In this document: in pieces, positions 32,846 to 42,727 of the stretch
How the letters are laid out: every line of letters begins with the position of its first letter
Numbering within the stretch: position 1 is the first letter of the stretch
From: Fallopia convolvulus
Taxonomy: Eukaryota > Streptophyta > Magnoliopsida > Caryophyllales > Polygonaceae
Assembly: GCA_964016875.1 (NCBI GenBank)
Contig: OZ024726.1
Location: forward strand, 29,625,503 to 29,689,502
Length of the DNA: 64,000 bases
Direction: 5' to 3'
Notes under the pieces: model-generated
Database searches by the model: none
Seen by the model: only the letters and a program-made list of their open reading frames with translations
What the model was told of the DNA's origin: nothing
Program-made: the position numbers and the translations under genes

Positions 32846-34330
32846 TGATATTCATGTTTTTGGTATAGTTTTTAGTGTGTTTTTAGGTTTAATTTTAGTA
32901 GTTTTAGAGTTAGTTTTGTGTGTTTTTTGGATGAGTTTGCATATTTTGTGAAAAGTATGGAAGCTACTCCATTTTGTGTCTTTTTGTAGGTTTTAGCAAG
33001 GAAACGGTGCTTTTTGGAGTTGAATGGAGTGTTATGGTGGAAGACTAAAGCATATGAGATAAAAAAAGTCGAAGTCAAAATTTTTAGAGTTGAAGTGTTG
33101 AAGAAAGCCAAATCCAGGCTCGTTAACGAGGTTGTGAAGGCTCGTTAACGAGGCTTAGAGATAGTGTTTTTCGAGAGTTCGTTCTTATGTCTACCGACCT
33201 TGTGCGGAAATCTATCTTGATAATTCCGTGTCGGTAGGGTTTTTAATGAGTCTTAGGGTTATTATTTTATATTTTTAGGCCTTGTTATCTTTTTAGATTT
33301 TATTTCTATCTTTTAAGAGTTAGTTTCTATCTTTTAGGAAAGTTTTTATCTTCTAGCCTTTTTTATTAGATAGCTTTATTAGTATAAATACCCTTCTTTT
33401 CTAGCCTGAGAGGGGGGTTCGAGTGGTAGATCAGATTTAGGAGAGTCGAGAGAGAGAAGAGCTGAATCGGAGGAGGAGACGTACCGAGGTGGAACGAGAG
33501 TGAAGCCAGGTTGTTAATCGTTATTCTGTTCGGTATTCTTGTTGTTTTCGGTTTCTTCTGAAGTCTGTAACACGATATTTCTTATTAATTTGAAGTAGTT
33601 CGTTTTGTTTTCAATGTTTTCTCTTATTGAATTTGTTTCTTTATAATTATGAGTAGTGAGTAGTTTTCCTATCTAGGGTCGGGGTTAAACCCGGCATAGT
33701 TATGCATGGTTTTATGAGTAAGTAGATTGTGTTGAATGCCTTTTATCTATTTTTAGATTGCTTGTTGTGTTTATGCCTAGATGAGAATCGAGGTAATTTG
33801 AGTTCTTAAATTGTTCGAAAGAGAAAGTTAGTAACTTGAATGTTGATATTGTTCGATAATGAAAGTTTCGAGCTTTGGATCAAAAACAAGTGAATAAGTG
33901 AGTTAGTTTATGAGAATAAATTGATTTGTTTGCTAATCAGTGAAAGTTGATGAATTTATCTATTTAAAGGCATGATCTTTATCTTCTTACGAGTTTATAT
34001 GCATGGCTATGTTGTGGTACCCTTGTCCTAGATTTTTATTCTTATTTGAATTTCTTCGGTTATATTCGTTATTGAGTTCATTGCCTCGGTACTGAACCTA
34101 TTCTTAGGTCGTTAGTGCATGTTTTCGTAGTTTATCCAGGTTCGTTAATGACCCTGACAAAGTCGTTAACAAGGTTGGTCGTAGGTGTTTGTGTTGTTTT
34201 ACTTTGTTTTATTTCCCTTAGTAGTTTGATAAACAAACAGCAGTTCTTCCTGTGGAACGATCCTGACTCCCCTATACTCAACGGGGTCTTGACTATAAAT
34301 TTATTTGTTGTTAAACAAACCCTCTCAACA
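32846..34330 (+). repeat. 3' LTR of element E
   Basis: TGATATTCATG to CTCTCAACA, 1485 bp, preceded by TTTAAGTATGGGGTATT. Near-copy of the 5' LTR with scattered substitutions and short indels. Box pairs at about 33120-33150 and 34140-34165. Confidence 0.9.
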
Positions 34331-34439
34331 ATATCCCTTTGCTGAATCTGATTAAAAGCGTTCCTAGATTTGCTAAATTTCTGAAAGAATTGTACACTAT
34401 ATTAAAAGGAACCAAAAATTAAAGGGAAAACAAAAGGTT

Positions 34440-36746
34440 AAGGTCAGTGAACATGTCTCTATTGTATTTCAAAGGTGTATGCCCAAGAAGTGCAGTGATC
34501 CAGGCATGTTCAGCATTCCCTGCATAATAGGAGACACAAAAATTGATAAAGCCATGCTTGATTTAGGTGCTTCTATTAATGTCATGGCTTATTCTGTTTA
34601 CAATTCACTAGGCTTAGGACCTTTGCATGAAACTAGTGTAGTTGTTCAATTAGTTGATAGGTCCACAATTTATCCGAAAGGGGTTGTTGAGGGTGTCCTT
34701 GTCATGGTTGATAACTTGATATTCCTTGTTGATTACTTTGTGCTTGATATGGATCATGATGTGCATGTTGCACCCATTTTGTTAGGTAGACCTTTCATGA
34801 AAACCGCTAAAACAAAAATTGATATGAGTAAAGGTTTCCTAACAATGGAATTTGATGGGGAAATATTTGAATATAGCATGGACAATGCTATGAAATACCC
34901 CCAAGATGATCACTCTTTGTGCTCCATTGATGTACTTGATCCTATTGTGCAAGATGTATTTGATACTACTTGTGTAGATGAGTTACAATCTGTTCTAGAG
35001 AATGACATTGATCTTGCGTGCTTGGATTATGAATTGCCTGAGAGATATCATGAAATCCTTGCTGATTTGAATGCTTGTTGTGAATCTCCTGCTGATGCTT
35101 TGGCCATTGGCCCCATACCACTAACTTTCCCTAGCGAGAAGTTGCTTCCTTCTGTAGTACAAGCACTTGAAATTGAGCTTAAACAGCTCCCTGAACATTT
35201 GAAATATGCTTTCCTTGGAGAGGGTGACACTTTGCCTGTTATAATCTCTAACAAACTCTCCAAGGAACAAGAACATAGACTGGTGCAGGAACTTAAGGAG
35301 CACAAGACAGCATTAGGTTGGACCATTGCTGACATTAAAGGGATTAGTCCCTCTACATGTATGCATAGGATCCTCCTAGAAGATGGTGCCAAGCCATCCA
35401 TACAGCCATAGAGAAGGCTCAACCCACCTATGATGGAGGTAGTCAAGAAGGAGGTGTTGAAGCTCCTACAAGCAGGTATGATTTATCCCATCTCTAATAG
35501 TCAATGGGTTAGTCCGACCCAGGTTATGCCCAAGAAGGGAGGTATTACAGTGGTTGAGAATGTGCATGGGGAATTAGTCCCCACTAGAGTCCAGACTGGT
35601 TGGAGAGTCTCTATTGATTACCATAAGCTGAACACGATAACCCAAAAAGATCACTTTCCCTTGCCATTTATTGATCAAATGCTTGAGCGACTTGTCGGTC
35701 GTTCCTATTACTGCTTTTTAGATGGCTATTCAGGGTATTTTCAGATTGCCATTACACCAGAGGATCAAGAGAAGACGACATTTACATGTCCTTTTGGCAC
35801 TTTTGCATACCGCAGAATGTCATTTGGATTATGTAACGCACTCGGGACGTTTCAAAGGTGTATGGTTAGTATCTTTTCTGAATATATTGAAAATTTTGTT
35901 GAGGTTTTTATGGATGACTTTACAGTACATGGAGATGACTTTGATGCCTGCTTAAACCATCTCTCCTTAGTCCTTCAAAGATGTGTAGAAACCAATTTGG
36001 TTCTAAACTCTGAGAAGCATCACTTTATGGTTGAGCAAGGCATTGTTTTGGGTCACATGGTGTCATCCAGGGGTATTGAGGTCGATAAGGCAAAGATTGA
36101 TATCATTCAGTCCTTGCCTTATCCTACTAATGTGCGTGAAGTGCTCTCTTTTCTAGGCCATGCAGGTTTCTATCGCAGGTTTATTAAAGACTTTTCAAAG
36201 ATCTCCGCCCTATTGTGTGAATTGTTGCAGAAAGATGTGCCTTATGAGTTCAATAAGGCATGCAAAAAGGCGTTTGATGAGCTGAAAACTCGCCTTACAA
36301 GTGCACCAATAATTCAAGCCCTAGATTGGTCTCAACCTTTTGAGATCATGTGTGATGCAAGTAACTATGTTGTTGGGGCTGTTTTAGGTCAAAAAGAAGC
36401 CAAAGCATCTCATGTTATGCATTATGCTTCCATGACCTTGAATGATGCCCAAAGAAACTACTCCGCTACTGAAAAGGAAATGCTTGTTGTAGTGTTTACT
36501 TTGGAGAAGTTCAGATAGTATTTTTTGAGGACAAAAGTGATAGTTTATTCAGACCATGTAGCACTTCGTTATTTAATGACAAAAAAGGAGGCTAAGCCAA
36601 GACTGATTAGATGGATTCTTCTGCTGAGAAAGTTTGATATTGAGATCGGAGATAAAAAGGGAGCAGAAAACGTTGTGGCAGACCATTTGAGTAGACTTGT
36701 GCAAGATGAAGATAAGCCGGGAAGCCAAGATCAAATCCAAGGATGA
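34440..36746 (+). pseudogene. protease, reverse transcriptase and RNase H of element D
   Basis: Resumes after element E. Protease keeps its catalytic motif (AMLDLGASINVM near 34555). RT: WRVSIDYHKL near 35610, FLDGYSGYFQIAI near 35720, VEVFMDDFTVHG near 35905. RNase H: FEIMCDASNYVVGAVLGQ near 36340 and intact NVVADHLSRL near 36675. Stops: TAG at 35409-35411 and TAG at 36516-36518; the frame ends at TGA 36744-36746. Catalytic residues are better kept than in E, although E is the younger insertion. Confidence 0.85.
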
Positions 36747-36785
36747 TTCCCCAATGACATACTTTTTGGAGTCGAAGTTGAAAAC

Positions 36786-36927
36786 CGCGCCCGCCGGTGG
36801 ACACCCCGCGCCCGCGGGTCCTTAAATGAGAGCTCCGAAGTTTCTGACACTAAAATCGGCCCCCTAGCGAGCATACCGCACTCGCGGCCTACGACCCGCA
36901 CCAGCAGTTTTTATCCGGCACCCACGG
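36786..36927. repeat. box array in the RNase H-integrase linker, element D
   Basis: Cores at about 36791 (CCGCCGG), 36812 (CCGCGG), then 36882 (TCGCGG), 36902 (CAGCAG) and 36922 (CCACGG); spacing is about 20 bp. The place matches the linker boxes of element E at 27634-27818. Confidence 0.7.
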
Positions 36928-36932
36928 TTTTG

Positions 36933-38279
36933 ATAGTGATGGAGAATCTGACGCGCAATTCGAGGATCTCGTCTTTGGTGTTCATTCCTTCAGGCCATGG
37001 TATGCATATCTTGTCAACTACCTCGTCTTACGGGAGTTCTCACCGATTTTTACCAAGGCCCAAAAGGACAAGGTGCGTCATGAATCCCGATTCTATGTTT
37101 GAGATGATCCTTATTTATGGAAGCACTACATAGATTAGGTAATCCGACGTTGTGTACCGGATTCTGAGTTACAGTCTTTCCTTTCCTTCTGTCATTCCTA
37201 TGCATGTGGGGGTCATTTTGGGACTAACAAAACTGCTAGGAAAGTTCTAGAAGCTGGTTTTTATTGGCCTCATATTTTTAGAGATGCTCATGCTTTTTGT
37301 AAATCTTGTGATCGTTGTCAGAGGGGGGGGTAATATTTCCAAAAGACATGAGATGCCTCAATCTCGCATGATATTTTGTGAAATTTTTTTATGTGTGGGG
37401 CATTGATTTCATGGGACCTTTCCCCTCTTCTTATGGGAACCTATCTTGCGGTGGACTATGTTTCCAAATGGGTGGAAGCAAAGGCCACCAGAATTGATGA
37501 TTCAAAAGAAGATGTAAGTTTCCTTAAAGACAACATTTTCTCTAGGTTCGGGATTCCCAAGGCATTAATAAGTGACAGGGGTACTCATATTGTGAGTGCT
37601 TTATTGAAGAAGTACCATGTCACTCAGAAGATCTCTACTGCCTATCACTCCCAGACCAATGGACAAGCTGAAGTGTCCGACAGGGAGATAAAAACAATTT
37701 TAGAGAAGACAGTGGCTCCCAACAGGAAGGATTGGAGCTTGAGGCTCAATGATGCCTTGTGGGCCTACCGTACTACTTATAAGACACCCATTGGGATGTC
37801 TCCCTTCAGATTGGTCTATGGAAGAGGTTGTCACTTGCCAGTAGAACTTGAGCACAAAGATTACTGGGCGGTCCAAAAAATGCAATTTCAATATTGAAGA
37901 AGATGGAGCATTCAGAAAATTACAATTGCAAGAGTTGAAAGAGTTGAGATTAGATGCTTATGACAATACTGTGAATTACAAGAATAAAACAAAAGCATGG
38001 CATGGCAAAAACATCCTTAGGAAGGAGTTCAAAGCTGGAGACAAGGTCCTTCTGTTTCAGTCTCGTCTCACACTCTTCCCATGGAAGCTCCGTTCTAGAT
38101 GGGCTGGACCGTACACTGTTGCTCGAGTTTTTCCACATGGGGCTGTGGAATTGATTGATGGGGACTCCCAGAAGGTGTTTAAAGTAAATGGTCAAAGATT
38201 AAATAAATACCATGAGGGAGTCAGCCAAGAGGTGCTAGAGGAGGTGGGTCTTGCTGATCCAATTCCAAATGCTAACTAA
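36933..38279 (+). pseudogene. integrase of element D
   Basis: HHCC region: CHSYACGGHFGTN and CKSCDRCQRG (37190-37325). A run of nine G at about 37322 and the following stretch break the frame before the first catalytic Asp. Then LAVDYVSKWVEA, FGIPKALISDRGTH (second Asp) and SQTNGQAEVSDREIK (Glu). Another frameshift near 37870-37880 leads to the C-terminal part (KAGDKVLLFQSRLTLFPWKL) ending at TAA 38279. Disabled. Confidence 0.8.
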
Positions 38280-38291
38280 GAAGGCACAATT

Positions 38292-38346
38292 GTCGAGCCA
38301 ACGACATTAAACAAAGGTGCTGCTCGGGAGGCAACCCGAGGTAAGT
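38292..38346 (+). promoter_or_regulatory. post-pol hairpin abutting a splice donor, element D
   Basis: Follows the pol stop by about 12 bases. TCGAGCCAACGACATTAAA leads to the hairpin CTCGGG-AGGCAA-CCCGAG (38323-38340), whose last base is directly followed by GTAAGT, a consensus donor. The same block exists after pol in E and after the primer site in C. Confidence 0.65.
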
Positions 38347-38506
38347 TTTCATTTCTTTCTCTTTATTTTTATTTTTAGTTTAGTTTTTTTTCTTTCAATC
38401 TTGCTGGACTAACAAGCAAGTACTAGGTTCGAAAGAACAATTTTTGGAAGTTTTATTTCTCGAAAACCAGACGTACATGGACTAGCCAGCTGTCGCGTTT
38501 TCAAAA

Positions 38507-39115
38507 TCACGGTCTTTGCTGAGACCCACAACCGCGGGTACCCTACCCGCGCCCGCGAGTACTGTTCATGCGAGATTATTTAAAAAAATCGGCTGAAATG
38601 TCGATTTTTCCCCTAGGTCTACCGCCCCTTCTCCTTCTCTTCTTCTATCCATCTTCTACCTTTCTTCCTTTCTTTTCTCTAAACCTCCATTAAAACTCCC
38701 TCAAGCTCTCAAACCCATCCCGCCAATCTCATCAAAACTCACCAAAAATCCCAAATCATTCTTCCTCTCTTCTTCATAAACCCAAATCCACAACCTATAT
38801 TCCACTCCATTCCCTAAATCCTTCTCAAAACCACATCTAGAAAAAAAATCTACAAAAAAATTCCTTAATCTCCTAAAAAAACCCATCAAAACCCCAATCT
38901 AATCTCATAAGAGGAACAAGGCTCGATTTCCGACAACCGCGGTCCAAGTTTGGTCATCGGCGGCCGTCGGATCTATTGTTAAAATTCCAATTGTTGTTCG
39001 AGCTTGGCCCGCAGTGGCCGGAAGCCCACCCGCACCCGCAGTTTTTACATCAGCAGCCAAGCAGAGAGTTCAGTGAAGCAACATGCGCCCTCCGGTCCCC
39101 CTCCAGCAACCGCGG
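38507..39115. repeat. box pairs between pol and env-position ORF, element D
   Basis: Cores at 38507, 38532 and 38553 (TCACGG, CCGCGG, CCGCGA), 38937 (CCGCGG) with a weaker partner, 39015/39036 and 39090/39110. Pair spacings are 25, 21, 21 and 20 bp. A further eight-pair hairpin (AAAAATCG, CGATTTTT) lies at 38584-38609. Confidence 0.65.
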
Positions 39116-39198
39116 TTTGCCTCTGAGTCGAGAAATCGACTTTGATTTGTGAGTTTTCTGATCTGGTTCTTGGTTCAATTCCTTGGTTTGATTAAAGT

Positions 39199-40437
39199 AT
39201 GGCTCGTAAGAAGAGGCCAAGTAAGAGAGTGTGGGTTTTGACTCAGTCCGAGCAAGATATATGGGATCATGTTATGAAAAGAGAAATTTTGTCTACTAAA
39301 TTCTTTGACATATCTTTTTTGGATGAGTTGGGTCTTTTTCTGTGTACTAAGTCGATGCTTACCCAAAGGGGTCTTGGTGATTTCATTTATATCCATGCTC
39401 CTACTTTTAAGAAGTTAGTTGTTGATTTTATAGCCACCTTTAGAAAAATTGATGATGACACAGTGGAGTTTTGCATTATGGGTAACACTCATACGATGAC
39501 TTTTGAGTGATATGGCTTCTAGGTTTGGGGTGACGTTTGGACCCACTGAAGGGTGGCCACGTTTGGTGAATGATAAGCAGGGGTTGGCTGCTTTCTGGTA
39601 TGCTATTACTAGAACTGAGCTTAATAGAATTGCATGAGCTTATAATTAAAGTTTGGTGCACCCTGGTTTGAGGTTATCTCATAAGGTGCTAGCTAACACT
39701 TTTTTTCGGTGCTAGAGAGGTGAATAAGGTGCCAGGACGAGAATTGAGTGCCTTATGGTGTTTGATGATGGTGCAGCCTGTGATTCCAGCTTGGATTGAT
39801 CTGTTTATTGAGAGTGTGGATAAGGCGAAGACAAGGACTGGGCGACTGAGTTTTGGGGGTATGATTTCTGTGATTGCTCTTAGTTTTACGACGTTTGATG
39901 AGCTTAAGGGTTATTATGGCGAATATGTGACCGGTGGGATATGTTTGGATGATCAAGCTTTGAAGAGGGCTAGACTTCTTGAGGGTGAATGGTATTTGGA
40001 AGTTCGGATATCCATCAGCGAGGTATCTATGCTTGCCTAAGGAGTTTGTTCATGGAGAGCGGACTGCAGATTTCTTCATTCCTTCAGATTTTGCACAGGC
40101 TCCTGCCCCTACTCCTGTTGATCCTGAGCTGGTTGATGATCAGGTTATGCATGATGCGCCGTCGGCTATCGCTAGTGGATCAGGGACTGGTGTTTCTGCT
40201 TGGGACATTGCATCAAGAGAGACACACTTCAGAGGGACAGACAGTGGTCATTGGGATACTGACTGGCAGAGTAGGATGGTTCGGGAGTTGGGACAACTTT
40301 CTGTGTCCCAAAGAGAGATATCATCTACTTTGGCATCCATTCAAAGCACTCACGCTCAACACCATGAGTTTTTCAGTCATATGTGGCCAGGATTTCCAGA
40401 TTGGTCACAGTATCACCCACCTAGTCCACCACAGTGA
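39199..40437 (+). pseudogene. env-position ORF of element D (ATHILA ORF-like)
   Basis: Starts MARKKRPSKRVWVLTQSEQD just after the pol-distal region; the first frame stops near 39508. Later frames read HPGLRLSHKVLANTFF, then VPGRELSALWCLMMVQPV, and a last frame ends FSHMWPGFPDWSQYHPPSPPQ before TGA at 40437. At least three frame changes. The middle motif fits my memory of ATHILA-type extra proteins; function unknown. No membrane anchor is visible. Confidence 0.6.
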
Positions 40438-40479
40438 GTCTGTTGTTTCCCTTCCTTTATTTTTATCTGATTTGTCTTT

Positions 40480-40520
40480 TATTTCATTGAGGCCAATGAA
40501 AGGTTTAAGTATGGGGGAGG
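40480..40520 (+). other. internal polypurine-tract-like module, element D
   Basis: TTGAGGCCAATGAAAGG followed by TTTAAGTATGGGGG. Compare the terminal module at 41072-41105 (GAGGACGAGCAAGG, TCTAAGTATGGGG). Separation is about 590 bp, similar to element C (about 640). Confidence 0.55.
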
Positions 40521-40646
40521 GAGTACTTGTTGTTGTATGATATGTATAGTCACATTTTGGTTTCAGTACTTCAGTTTCAATGAAATTTCAGTTAAAAAAA
40601 ACAAAAAGAAAAGAAAAAAATATAAAAAAATATATTAAATCATGTG

Positions 40647-40807
40647 CTGAGTTGAAAACCCGAAAGGGCGGCTCAGGCAAAAACCAGGGGCCCGGACCGG
40701 CATTAGGCTGGGGTAATAAGAGGCTAAAAAGAGTGAAAGTGAGTTGGTGAGCACATCTATAGAAAAAAGAAATGAGTGGTTAGATGAAAACCCGAAAGGG
40801 CGCCTAA
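40647..40807 (+). other. twin GAAA-tetraloop hairpins, element D
   Basis: Hairpin 1 (40647-40676): CTGAG/CTCAG around CCCGAAAGGG. Hairpin 2 (40780-40807): TTAG/CTAA around CCCGAAAGGG. Cores at 40659 and 40791, 132 bp apart. They are located between the internal and terminal polypurine modules, as in element C. Confidence 0.65.
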
Positions 40808-41105
40808 GCAGAATGAAGTGAAAAAAAAGAGTGCCTAGGAACATTTTTTCTAGGGCTTGGGGATCATTGATTATTGGTTTTTACTTTGATTTTGATATGT
40901 TATTATGAGTGATAGATTGTGCTAGGACTTCATTGCATGCACTTTCATTCTTTACATGGGATCGGGTTGTGAGCTTCTTGTTGACTGCTTTTTAGTTTTA
41001 GATCTTTTTCTCCCATTACTTTCTGTAGACCTTTGTTGCATTGTCTTGCTTGATTTTTATTTTGAGCTTACTCGAGGACGAGCAAGGTCTAAGTATGGGG
41101 TAATT

Positions 41106-42289
41106 TGATATGTTGTATTTCATATAGCATAACTATGGCTATATACTACACATTATGTATAGGATTAGGTCTTTTTAGAGCATTATTGAAGATTCAAGAA
41201 GAAGACCGAAGAAGTCAAGAGTTTAGGCTAAGAAGACGGTTCGCAGAAGACAAGACAAAAATGGCAGAAAACAAGACTGATGTGAAGACCCGCGGTTGTG
41301 GGTAACTGCCCGACAACCGCGGTTTTGAGGACCAGCGGCCGCGGGTGGCTATCCGGCGCCCTCGGTTTCCTGCGTCGGAGATTATCCGAAGATAGCTTAT
41401 TTTTATTATTATATTAGTTTATATCTTTCTTATTTCCGTATTTTGCTTTTAGAGTTGAATATTTAAACCCTTGTTTTGGGAGACTTTATTTTGATCATTC
41501 AGTACTCCCTCTAGTTTTTAGGTTTTAGGATTGTATTCTCTATGGAAAACTAAACTCCTAAATCTTATTCAAGTTGAAGCTTTCAGATTCAAGTTTATTG
41601 TGAGATTCTACAATTCAGGTTTATTTCTACAGGTTATTTCAATTCTCTTGTGCCTAATTAATATTGATTGTATTGATTTCTACTTGATTCATCACCTTGT
41701 TGGAATTGATACTTTCTATTGCTAGATCTAGGTTTTCTCGTAGCAAAACCTAATCTTTGTAGCAACTCAATTGATTTAGGACTCGTTGGACTAAAACAAT
41801 TGAGAAAGAGATTGGAATGCATGTTGATTGTTTGACTCGTTGGAATTCAATTGCATGTATCATGCTTATCCTTGTTCTCATTGCTAATATCCCTATGATT
41901 TATGATCGTTTCATGAGTTGTTTGAATATTAAGTTTGCATGTCTTGTTGCCATGTTATATATCTGATCAGGATAGGAATAACCAAAAGAAATAACTTGTT
42001 TGAATCAATGATCAATAACTTGATGATGAAAGTGGATGCTTGAATAGGATTGTTTTCCTCAATTAATAAAAACTCAACCTTTCCTCTGTTTGATTGCTTG
42101 CTTTGTTTACTTCAATTCCTTAGTTTTAGATTAATAATCAAAAATTCCCCCCTTTGTTAATTTCTGAGTTGATAATAATAATACTTAGATTTACAAGTGT
42201 CTCTTGGGTGCGACCCCGACTTACTGACTATACTAGTTGAGTAACTAGGGATTTATTTTTGATTTGGCACGACGACTTTCAGCCAGTCA
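41106..42289 (+). repeat. 3' LTR of element D
   Basis: TGATATGTTG to CAGCCAGTCA, 1184 bp, after TCTAAGTATGGGGTAATT. The complete LTR used to measure the truncation of the 5' copy. It keeps the paired CCGCGG boxes near 41285-41365. Confidence 0.88.
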
Positions 42290-42727
42290 AGGATCCTCTT
42301 TCAAAGGGGATTTACTCTCTCTTTTCAACAATCCTCCTTCCATAGAGGATTACTTACATTGGCCCTTGTGCCTAAGAGAAGTACATATCCATTTACCATT
42401 TTACATGTGTCCATCTCACTTTAATTACTTCGATTTGTTTCACTTCAAATTGCCTTCGATAAATTTTTAACAAAAATATAAGAAAACTAGTGGTATTGTC
42501 CGTGCTATAAAACGGGACAATTTGTTTCTATATTTTTTGAATTTTATCAAATAAATTATAAAGTGGTTTTATTTTTATAAAATTATAAAAGGTGGTATAA
42601 AAACACCCCTTTTAAAAGGTGATTTTTAACAACCCTTTTCGTAACCGCTCTTATGAGTATACTACATATTACGACCTTTTGTTATGATATAAAAACATTT
42701 TGATGAATATATGATCATTTTTTTTAC
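42290..42727. other. spacer between elements D and F
   Basis: No gene seen. Begins AGGATCCTCTTTCAAAGG and becomes AT-rich. GTGCTATAAAACGGGAC near 42500 has the look of a small transposon end but no partner was found. Element F's LTR is recognisable from about 42728. Confidence 0.5.

Larger units (their letters stand above)
21669..34335 (+). mobile_element. element E: full-length Athila-type element with TSDs
   Basis: The element spans 21674-34330 and is flanked by ATATC at 21669-21673 and 34331-34335. It has two LTRs of about 1.49 kb, primer site, gag, protease-RT-RNase H, integrase, a post-pol intron, an env-position ORF and a polypurine tract. It is inserted between gag and protease of element D; the D frame resumes at 34336. 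Stops, a frameshift and mutated catalytic residues make it non-autonomous. The LTRs are very similar, so insertion is younger than D. Confidence 0.92.
18305..42289 (+). mobile_element. element D: Athila-type Ty3/gypsy element with nested insertions
   Basis: Contains a 5' LTR lacking its first 99 bp, degenerate primer site, gag, protease, reverse transcriptase, RNase H, integrase, an env-position ORF, polypurine tract and a full 1184-bp 3' LTR. A hAT-like MITE and all of element E lie between gag and protease. Frames are broken by several stops and frameshifts. No target duplication can be tested because the left end is truncated. Confidence 0.85.

Noticed and set aside
30408..40437. True retroviral envelope genes in D and E
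   Set aside because: No signal peptide, membrane anchor or cleavage site is visible; only the position is env-like.
13005..40844. Short minus-strand frames sharing RPFGFS
   Set aside because: The shared peptide is the complement of the CCCGAAAGGG hairpins; RNA structure explains the conservation better.
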